Part shown: one piece after another, positions 57,551-64,000 of the stretch
Layout: each line of letters opens with the position of its first letter
Numbering within the stretch: the stretch's first letter is position 1
DNA from: FACHB-T130 sp042747725
GTDB taxonomy: Bacteria > Cyanobacteriota > Cyanobacteriia > Cyanobacteriales > FACHB-T130
Assembly (NCBI RefSeq): GCF_042747725.1
Contig: NZ_JBHZGO010000101.1
Coordinates: 1 to 64,000 of the forward strand
Direction: 5' to 3'
DNA length: 64,000 nucleotides
Position numbers and translations under genes: made by a program
The notes under the pieces: model-generated
Told to the model about the DNA's origin: nothing
What the model saw: the letters and a program-made list of their open reading frames with translations, nothing else
Databases searched by the model: none

Positions 57551-58560
57551 GCTTTCCACTTCTGACCCATCAGTTCAGCCAAGTCTACAACCCGCTGACT
57601 GTAACCCCACTCGTTGTCGTACCAAGCGATAACTTTAACCAGGTCTCCGCCCATAACCATCGTCAGACTGGCATCCACAATGGAAGAAGCATCGCTACCC
57701 CGATAATCGCTGGAGACTAGCTCCAGTTCGTTGTATTCCAGAATGCCTTTCATCGGGCCTTCAGCAGCAGCTTTCAGCGCTTGGTTCACTTCATCAGTGA
57801 AGGTCTGCTTCTCGACTTGAATCACCAAATCCACTACGGAAACGTTTGGAGTTGGCACCCGCAAAGCAATCCCATTCAGCTTGCCCTTCAGCTCTGGCAA
57901 CACCAAAGCTACTGCTTTGGCGGCACCCGTTGAGGTGGGAACAATGTTGAGCGCTGCCGCCCGTGCCCGCCGCAAATCCCGGTGAGAAGCATCCAGTAAA
58001 CGCTGGTCGCCGGTATAGCTGTGGGTGGTGGTCATCGTGCCTTTGATAATGCCGAACTGTTCGTGCAGCACTTTGGCAACGGGCGCTAGGCAGTTGGTGG
58101 TGCAGCTGGCATTGCTGATCACAACATGCTTGTCGTGGTCATAGTCTTTATCGTTGACGCCTACCACAAAGGTGCCGTCATCGTTTTTACCGGGAGCGGT
58201 AATCAGAACTTTCTTAGCTCCAGCGTTTAAATGCTTGGATGCCCCTTCCTTGCTGGTAAAGACGCCAGTTGATTCGATAATTAGGTCAATTTCCCAATCT
58301 TTCCAAGGCAAGTTTTCTGGGTTGCGATCCGATGTGCATTTGATCGTTTTGCCGTTAACAGTGATGGAGTTGTCATCGTAACTGATATCAGCGTTAAACT
58401 TCCCCAGCATGGAATCATATTTCAGCAAGTGGGAGTTGGTTCTTGGGTCAGAAGTGTCATTGATAGCGACGACTTCTATATTGCTATTTTCCCGACCCAG
58501 CCAGCATCGCATAAAGTTACGTCCGATGCGTCCAAAACCGTTGATCGCTACTCTAATCAC
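57547..58560 (-). CDS. gap2: Glyceraldehyde-3-phosphate dehydrogenase, Gap2-type (NADP-capable)
   Basis: This 337-residue enzyme of the Calvin cycle and gluconeogenesis has the Rossmann motif INGFGRIGRNF and the active-site block SNASCTTNCLAPVAKVL with the catalytic Cys. HSYTGDQRLLDASHRDLRRA and VRVPTPNVSVVD are also seen. The N-terminus with residues ND.SDPRTNSHLLKYDS is typical of the photosynthetic Gap2. The start is the GTG at 58560 (VIRVAINGFG), which gives the usual Gap2 length; the ATG at 58614 would add 18 residues without family support. Confidence 0.95.
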   Translation of the reverse strand: MIRVAINGFGRIGRNFMRCWLGRENSNIEVVAINDTSDPRTNSHLLKYDSMLGKFNADISYDDNSITVNGKTIKCTSDRNPENLPWKDWEIDLIIESTGVFTSKEGASKHLNAGAKKVLITAPGKNDDGTFVVGVNDKDYDHDKHVVISNASCTTNCLAPVAKVLHEQFGIIKGTMTTTHSYTGDQRLLDASHRDLRRARAAALNIVPTSTGAAKAVALVLPELKGKLNGIALRVPTPNVSVVDLVIQVEKQTFTDEVNQALKAAAEGPMKGILEYNELELVSSDYRGSDASSIVDASLTMVMGGDLVKVIAWYDNEWGYSQRVVDLAELMGQKWKA

Positions 58561-59012
58561 AGCGTCTTGCCCTCTGTCTGGTGACCTACAGTATTTTCCT
58601 GTTAATGACCCCAATCATATCGCAAAGGCTGAACAATTCTACCTAGTGGTTTGCAGCGATTCTCCTCAATCGAATTTGGTTGGGATCTCGCAAAGGAGCG
58701 TTTTTACCGGGGAGAGGACAAAAGTTGGGGCAAGAGGGCGACGAGCAGCGTGTTACATAGCATCTCGATCGCATACAATTTTGCGGCAGTTCTGAAATCC
58801 CATCGCCAGAGATTAGGGGAAGCGTAGCAAGTCGAGGCTCAAATTAACCTATTCAGAAGCTTTTGCAGATTAAATTTTGGTCAAAACTATTATTTTGTTA
58901 GTTTTTTCTCGCATTTAAGCGATTAAGCTTTTAATTTCATTGCGTATTTTCTTGTTAGTCTCTACAAAAATTCGTAGCTATTTTTAGAATGAATAGCACC
59001 TAAAAGCATACG
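58561..59012. other. Intergenic region upstream of gap2
   Basis: The leader of gap2 (minus strand) and unrelated sequence before the decayed gene at 59013 lie here. I see no hairpin or repeat beyond scattered HIP1-like sites. Confidence 0.3.
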
Positions 59013-59520
59013 ATGAAGAATTTCAATTTTTTGCTGGCGGTAGCATTAGGAACTCTGATAAGTACAGAAATGGCAAGCAATCGGGCGCTGGCTTAGATGC
59101 CAAAATCTAATATTACCCGCCGTTCAACACCTACCGCGAAACTTGTTACTTAAGGTAGAGGTGCTGATGAGTTGTTTAAGCTACCTAGCAAGTTGCGGCG
59201 ACTAGGTAAGTATAAACAAGCGAATGCGAGTAGAGCGCACGCTTCGCTATCGCAGCTTTTGACTAGGGGCTAAAACTAAAGCCAGATTATTCGCTAGGTA
59301 TTTGTGAGGCTACACGCTTAGTAGCTTAGGACAGTATCCAGAAGCGATCGCCTCCCTGCTATGACGAAACCATATAGCTCCAGCCTAATTACCCGATCTT
59401 GAAGCACGATTGGTGAGTAATCCGATTCCGATGCAGATGGCGAATGTGCTATCAAATCATTTGAAATGATATCAAGAAGCGATCGCCTTCTATGACTTAG
59501 TGCTTAAAAGTGAAACTCAA
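59013..59520 (+). pseudogene. Decayed exported TPR protein gene
   Basis: An ATG begins MKNFNFLLAVALGTLISTEM, a clean signal peptide ending ASNRALA, followed at once by a TAG (59094). In other frames further on are recognisable TPR pieces: DELFKLPSKLRRLGKYKQAN (about 59166), LSSLGQYPEAIASLL (about 59317) and YQEAIAFYDLVLKSE (about 59470). They lie in the right order on one strand but are separated by stops and frame changes. This is a multiply broken TPR gene. It accounts for most of the 1.1-kb gap before nadD. Confidence 0.6.
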
Positions 59521-59729
59521 TGACCATCAAGTTGAATTCGCCAAATAAATAACAAAAAACGGGTTTCGGCAGAAGATCTACGGGCAATGTAAGCCCAGTA
59601 TTGTGGAATGCAAGAAGAGCTGAGTGCAATGGAGGTAAGAGTTCGCCCATTCAGAGGGACGCGACAGGCATCAGACACTGTTCAGCATTGTCTATGCAAT
59701 AAAAATAAAAAATAATTCATTCTTAATTT

Positions 59730-60359
59730 TTAATTCTTAACTCCTCCGTAGAGGTTGTGGGTGGAAATATATACTCTGACGGCTTCTGGGACTAAATAAC
59801 GAATTGAGTGTCCTTGGCGACAGTAGTGGCGAATCAAACTCGATGAGATGCCCACTTTTGGCATTTTCAACAACTGCCAGCGAATAGTCAACCCTTGGGC
59901 GGCAAGCTGCTCTTGCACCTGGTGGCACAAATTCTCCTGAGGATCATCCATTGAGGCAAGTGATTTTGAACGCGGTGCTACTAACCATTCACAAGCTGGT
60001 ACAAGTTCCTGACGCCGATACCAACGGGGTAAGTTTCCAAAAGCGTCCATGCCAATAATCCAGTACCAGTGGGTACTGGAGTAGAGATTTTGTAGGTCAA
60101 GCAGTGTATGAATGGCATAATCTGGACGGGTACAATTTGGCTCCACAGGCAAGAGGACAAAGGCTGGATGGTCTGCGATCGCCTGTTGCACCATTTGAGC
60201 GCGATGCTCAAATTCCACCGCCACTTTGTAGGGAGGACAACGACTCGGTACCCAAATGACCTGGTTCAGAGACGCTTGAGATAAGGCAGTTTCCGCCATC
60301 AACAGGTGTCCCCAGTGAATGGGATCAAAGGTGCCACCCAAAATTCCCAAGTTTTGCAT
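59730..60359 (-). CDS. nadD: Nicotinate-nucleotide adenylyltransferase
   Basis: This 209-residue enzyme adenylates nicotinate mononucleotide for NAD synthesis. Its nucleotidyltransferase motif is GILGGTFDPIHWGHL with the HxGH signature (HWGH), and near the C-terminus it has ISSSLIRHYC, the ISSTxIR motif. FVLLPVEPNCTRPDYAIHTL fits the substrate loop. The length is usual. It is divergent from murC across about 328 bp. Confidence 0.92.
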   Translation of the reverse strand: MQNLGILGGTFDPIHWGHLLMAETALSQASLNQVIWVPSRCPPYKVAVEFEHRAQMVQQAIADHPAFVLLPVEPNCTRPDYAIHTLLDLQNLYSSTHWYWIIGMDAFGNLPRWYRRQELVPACEWLVAPRSKSLASMDDPQENLCHQVQEQLAAQGLTIRWQLLKMPKVGISSSLIRHYCRQGHSIRYLVPEAVRVYISTHNLYGGVKN

Positions 60360-60687
60360 ACAAGATCCGTTGTGGCTTGTCTCCTATTCTCCAGCTTAAG
60401 CAGTAAAAATGCGGATGATCTGCTACTGTCTTGGTGTTAGTCTTTGCAAGAAGTTTCCGGACTGAAATGCATTTTGACGTGTAAAGATAAAAACCATCCC
60501 ATGATAGAAGCCGCTCTTTTTAGAAATGACCTAAAGTGCAGTTAAGCGAAGAAAAGTGCATTCTGCGATCGCGCTTTTGGGATTGTGCTGTAAATCTTGA
60601 CAAGGTTGTATCAGGAAAAATCAATTCTTGATATGATAGCGCGTGTTATCCGTGCAGCCTGGTGTGTGTGGTGTGTAAGGAGTTAAG
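60360..60687. other. Divergent intergenic region nadD / murC
   Basis: No gene is seen. Near murC, TTGACA (60598) is followed by TATGAT (60635), but the spacing of about 30 bp is too long for a standard pair. TGATATGATAGC could be an extended -10. AAGGAG stands 6 nt before the murC ATG. Confidence 0.35.
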
Positions 60688-62226
60688 ATGCCGAATACTG
60701 TTGATTTTACCGGGAGGCCATTTCATTTCATCGGCATTGGTGGAATTGGAATGTCAGCTCTCGCCTACGTTCTAGCCAAGCGTAAGCTGCCTGTATCTGG
60801 ATCGGATATTCATTCCAGCCATATTACTAAACGTTTGCAGGCCGTTGGCACTCATGTTTTTGGAAGTCAAGACGCCTCAAACTTGGAATTTTTTCAACCA
60901 ACCGAGGACTCAGTCTACGAAGCATTACCAACGGCAGTTATTGGTATAAGCGATCGCCAGGAACCATCCTGGGAACCTGTAGAAACTGGAGCTACCCGGT
61001 CTAGTCGAGGGTCATCTGCAAAACTTAGAGCAATGGCTCTACCCCAAGTGATTTGTTCAACCGCAATCAATCCGGCAAACTCTGAATATCGGGCAGCCAT
61101 TGAATTAGGCTGTCCGATTTTTCATCGTTCGGATTTATTAGCAGCTTTGATCCAGCATTACCAAAGTATTGCTGTCGCTGGTACTCATGGGAAAACCACA
61201 ACCAGTAGTTTGATTGGGTATTTACTGCTACAAGCAGGATTAGACCCAACAATCGTGGTCGGCGGTGAAGTGAATGCCTGGGGAGGCAACGCGCGGTTGG
61301 GAGACGGCCCCTATCTGGTCGCGGAAGCGGATGAATCAGATGGGTCTTTATCGAGACTCTCAGCCACAATTGGCGTGGTTACAAACATTGAACTGGATCA
61401 TCCAGATCACTATGAATCGCTCGAAGAGGTGATTACCACCTTCCAGATATTTGCCAAACGCTGTAAAACCTTGGTGGGGTGCATTGATTGTGCTGTAGTC
61501 AGAGATTGTCTGCAACCCACGATCGGCTACAGCTTGCGGCGAGATTCTGGGGCTGATTATACAGTCGATGAGGTGGATTATCGGGCTGATGGCACAGAGG
61601 CACAAGTCTGGGAACGGGGAGAAATTTTGGGGAAGCTCTCCTTAAAGTTGCTAGGAAAGCACAATCTCAGCAATGCCCTAGCAGCCGTGGCTGTGGGTCG
61701 TCAGCTGGGGATGGATTTTGAGGTAATTGCAGAGGCGATCGCTACTTTCGAGGGTGCCCGCCGCCGATTTGAGCTGCGGGGCGAGCGCAATGGTATCTAC
61801 TTTGTGGATGATTATGCTCACCATCCCAGCGAACTTCTGGCAACACTGTCAGCGGCGCGCTTGCAAGTGTTGCCGCCGCGACGGCTTGTCGCTATTTTCC
61901 AACCGCACCGCTACAGCCGGACGCTCGCTTTTTTACCGGAATTTGCTCAATCTTTTAAAGATGCCGACATTGTGGTTCTGTGCGATATTTATAGCGCCGG
62001 AGAACCCAATTTGGGGCAAATTAGCGGTGAACAGGTCGCGGAATTAGTTGCGGCTAATCATCCGAACGTGCATTACCAACCGTCTCTGCCGTCAATCTGT
62101 AAGTTACTTACAGAAATCCTCCGACCGGGCGACTTGGCTCTGTTTTTGGGGGCGGGGAACCTCAATCAGATTATTCCTGAGGTCATGGCGTTCTATCAAA
62201 AAACTGACGAAGCCAGCCTCAAGTAA
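60688..62226 (+). CDS. murC: UDP-N-acetylmuramate-L-alanine ligase
   Basis: This 512-residue Mur ligase adds L-Ala to UDP-MurNAc in the cytoplasm. The N-terminal GIGGIGMSALAYVLA is the UDP-binding Rossmann loop, AGTHGKTTTSS the ATP loop, and EADESDGSL and NIELDHPDHY further motifs. FQPHRYSRT and FLGAGN lie in the C-terminal domain. Residues about 70-115 (TEDSVYEALPTAVIG...SSAKLRAMALPQV) look like a lineage-specific insertion of about 40 residues. A good AAGGAG site precedes the ATG. It forms a run with murB and ybaB on the same strand. Confidence 0.95.
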   Translation: MPNTVDFTGRPFHFIGIGGIGMSALAYVLAKRKLPVSGSDIHSSHITKRLQAVGTHVFGSQDASNLEFFQPTEDSVYEALPTAVIGISDRQEPSWEPVETGATRSSRGSSAKLRAMALPQVICSTAINPANSEYRAAIELGCPIFHRSDLLAALIQHYQSIAVAGTHGKTTTSSLIGYLLLQAGLDPTIVVGGEVNAWGGNARLGDGPYLVAEADESDGSLSRLSATIGVVTNIELDHPDHYESLEEVITTFQIFAKRCKTLVGCIDCAVVRDCLQPTIGYSLRRDSGADYTVDEVDYRADGTEAQVWERGEILGKLSLKLLGKHNLSNALAAVAVGRQLGMDFEVIAEAIATFEGARRRFELRGERNGIYFVDDYAHHPSELLATLSAARLQVLPPRRLVAIFQPHRYSRTLAFLPEFAQSFKDADIVVLCDIYSAGEPNLGQISGEQVAELVAANHPNVHYQPSLPSICKLLTEILRPGDLALFLGAGNLNQIIPEVMAFYQKTDEASLK

Positions 62227-62367
62227 TCGGTGATGACTGAATCCGTTAGCTGAATTGAAGTCGTACTTGTGAGTAAAGTAAGTTCCCAGCTAACAGATTC
62301 ATTCAAAATTACTCAAAACTCATGTTGTGGCCTCAGATGTCTCGGCATTCAAAATTGTGATATTGAT

Positions 62368-63348
62368 ATGACTCTCTCTTATGATCCACCCAGCGTTGTA
62401 GACGCTTCTTCCCCCCAGAAAAAATCCCCCAAGTCTTCTTCACCCCTTTACCTACCTGGAACCGATTGTATTGTGCGATCGCAAGCTCCCCTCTCTAGCT
62501 TGACCTCTTTTCGGGTCGGAGGCCCAGCCGAATGGTATGTAGCTCCCCGCCGCACCGAAGAACTGCAAGCCAGTTTTGAGTGGGCGCGGTATCAAGAATT
62601 GTCGATCACTCTCTTGGGAGCCGGTTCAAATTTACTGGTGAGCGACAAAGGTCTTCCCGGTTTAGCAATCTGTACTCGCCATCTCCGCCACACCCACTTC
62701 GATCCGGAAACGGGTCAGGTGAGTGCAGGTGCCGGAGAACCCATTGCCCGCCTCGCATGGCAGGCAGCAGAACGCGGCTGGCAAGGGTTGGAATGGGCAG
62801 TTGGCATCCCCGGCACAGTCGGCGGCGCAGTGGTGATGAATGCAGGCGCTCACACCAGCTGTACCGCTGATATTTTAGTCAACGTCCAAGTCCTCTCACC
62901 CAGCAGAAAAGCTGAGATTTTGACACCCCAACAACTGGGATTTGCCTACCGCACCTCAATCCTGCAAGGAGGCGATCGCTTGGTGACGCAGGCAACCTTC
63001 CAACTCCAACCGGGAGCCGACCCAGCCCAAGTTATGGCAACAACCGCCAAACATCTAGAGCAACGGCGAACCACTCAGCCCTACCATTTGCCAAGTTGCG
63101 GCAGCGTTTTCCGCAATCCTGATTCCCACAAAGCCGCCTGGTTGATTGAACAAACTGGACTCAAAGGCTACCAGATTGGCGGTGCCCAAGTCGCCCAGCG
63201 CCATGCCAACTTTATTCTCAACTGCGGCGGTGCTACAGCTAGCGATATTTTCCATCTGATTCGCTATGTTCAGCAGCAAGTGGAACAGCATTGGTCTCTG
63301 TGCTTAGAACCAGAAGTGAAAATCTTAGGTGAGTTTCAGCCTGCTTAA
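62368..63348 (+). CDS. murB: UDP-N-acetylenolpyruvoylglucosamine reductase
   Basis: This 326-residue FAD enzyme reduces the enolpyruvyl group to make UDP-MurNAc. SLTSFRVGGPAEWYVAPR and LGAGSNLLVSD are FAD-binding, GWQGLEWAVGIPGTVGGAVV is the core, and SCGSVFRNP has the catalytic Ser. It ends LEPEVKILGEF. The frame is open from a GTG at 62269, but ATG 62368 already leaves a 30-residue leader. It follows murC by about 140 bp. Confidence 0.93.
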   Translation: MTLSYDPPSVVDASSPQKKSPKSSSPLYLPGTDCIVRSQAPLSSLTSFRVGGPAEWYVAPRRTEELQASFEWARYQELSITLLGAGSNLLVSDKGLPGLAICTRHLRHTHFDPETGQVSAGAGEPIARLAWQAAERGWQGLEWAVGIPGTVGGAVVMNAGAHTSCTADILVNVQVLSPSRKAEILTPQQLGFAYRTSILQGGDRLVTQATFQLQPGADPAQVMATTAKHLEQRRTTQPYHLPSCGSVFRNPDSHKAAWLIEQTGLKGYQIGGAQVAQRHANFILNCGGATASDIFHLIRYVQQQVEQHWSLCLEPEVKILGEFQPA

Positions 63349-63421
63349 AGGTGTCGCCAGACGCCAAGGATACTAAGATTGAAATTGGCTTGCAAGTCTA
63401 TCGCATACGGCATTAATAGTT

Positions 63422-63760
63422 ATGACACAAAAAGGATTTGGCTTTGGCTTAGGCAAAATGAAAGAACTAGCCGAAGCTTTTAAAAAAGCGCAGCAGGTTC
63501 AAGAAGGTGCCAAAAGGCTTCAAGAAGAATTGGAGCAAATGGAGATTGGGGGAGAGAGCAGCGGTGGAAGCGTTAAGGTGTTCCTCAGCGGCAATCAAGA
63601 ACCTCTGCGAGTGGAAATTTCAGCAGACGCCTACAATCAGGGAGCAGATGCTCTGGCTGAACTTGTAACAGCGGCAATGAAAGATGCCTACGAAAAGTCC
63701 ACTGCAACAATGCGATCGCGCATGGAAGACCTCACCAGCGGACTCGATCTGCCACTGTAA
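63422..63760 (+). CDS. YbaB/EbfC nucleoid-associated protein
   Basis: This 112-residue protein starts with a family-typical Gly-rich piece (FGFGLGKMKELAEAFKKAQQ). It has the helix-strand-helix core (EGAKRLQEELEQMEIGGESS; VKVFLSGNQEPLRVEISADA) and the final ATMRSRMEDLTSGLDLPL. Such dimers bind DNA and often lie beside recR or other replication genes; here the context is murC-murB. Confidence 0.92.
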   Translation: MTQKGFGFGLGKMKELAEAFKKAQQVQEGAKRLQEELEQMEIGGESSGGSVKVFLSGNQEPLRVEISADAYNQGADALAELVTAAMKDAYEKSTATMRSRMEDLTSGLDLPL

Positions 63761-63802
63761 CCCCTAAAGGATTTCCCAAGAATCAATCGAACGATCTTGT
63801 AA

Positions 63803-63821
63803 GGCAGGCGTCTCGCCTGCC
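63803..63821. repeat. GGCAGGCG palindromic repeat after ybaB
   Basis: GGCAGGCG and CGCCTGCC form an 8-bp stem with a 3-nt loop. This is a familiar dispersed cyanobacterial palindrome; with no T-run its role as terminator is unsure. The remaining 180 bp to the window end show no gene. Confidence 0.55.
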
Positions 63822-64000
63822 ACCCAGTTAATCGTAGGCAAAACGGCGATAAATAGTTCTTGGGTTGGCAATCTTTTAAGATAGGCAGAGAAGCTTCAGG
63901 AGCAGAGGAGAATTTGGCTCTACACTCTTGTTTTCTCCCCCGTTCCCTTGCTTATTGCGGTGGCTTTGCGGGCTTTATCTGTAGCTGCGGTAACTCCAAA

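Noticed and set aside
1..64000. tRNA, rRNA, tmRNA or other named RNA genes
   Set aside because: I scanned the gaps by eye and found no cloverleaf or known RNA signature; a covariance-model search would be needed to exclude small RNAs.

Overview
The window is chromosomal DNA of a cyanobacterium, probably a filamentous one. The evidence is psaC (photosystem I), a carotenoid-binding OCP-type N-domain protein, a Gap2-type GAPDH, an NblB-like HEAT protein, DUF1825, DUF2854 and CRR7-type proteins, several PEP-CTERM surface proteins, and very frequent GCGATCGC (HIP1) sites throughout. There is no rRNA or tRNA gene, no CRISPR array, no intact insertion sequence and no prophage that I can see. The species cannot be named from the sequence alone.

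Layout. 0.2-5 kb: ketopantoate reductase, an orphan ABC ATPase, a fasciclin protein and a GH13 amylase. 5-10.1 kb: an AT-richer defence/conflict-type island made of a Trypco1 protein, a caspase-like protease, a trypsin-like protease whose C-terminus is frame-disrupted in an A8 tract, and a membrane pentapeptide-repeat protein. The caspase and the pentapeptide protein share a motif of about 33 residues near their C-termini. 10.4-14.8 kb: a single-domain response regulator, small conserved cyanobacterial proteins, a tandem pair of hsp20 genes and psaC. 15-17 kb: glmS with an exact triple 126-bp in-frame repeat. 17-24 kb: a methyltransferase, dxr, two GT-C-like membrane proteins separated by a 14-copy 21-bp minisatellite, an acetoacetate-decarboxylase-family protein and a helical carotenoid protein. 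24.7-33.7 kb: an acyltransferase, proS, a DUF2993 protein, a GerMN lipoprotein, an ArsR regulator, the efp-accB pair and a thylakoid-type cyclophilin. 33.8-36.4 kb: a two-gene HTH-NB-ARC (STAND) plus TPR unit. 36.7-43 kb: PEP-CTERM proteins, a Uma2 nuclease, and a tyrS-pyrF-hypothetical operon. 43-54.6 kb: a class A PBP, TM2 and HhH proteins, lepB, more PEP-CTERM proteins, an SLH lipoprotein, an M42 peptidase, a CBS protein and the NblB-like protein. 55-64 kb: a PEP-CTERM protein, thiL, gap2, a decayed TPR gene, nadD, murC, murB and ybaB.

Mobile and repetitive DNA is abundant but all non-autonomous. There is a pair of 182/183-bp elements with perfect 8-bp target duplications (ISL3-like), two members of a small element ending in ATATCTTGCACC (one of them inserted in the loop of an hsp20 terminator), two GGACTTACGCA elements, a TATAGCAATCC element, and heptameric AAAATCC repeats, one set of which lies inside the thiL reading frame.

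The most interesting parts are the protease/pentapeptide island with its shared motif and slippery A8 tract, the split STAND operon, and the triplicated segment in glmS. All statements come from reading the sequence; no database search was run.
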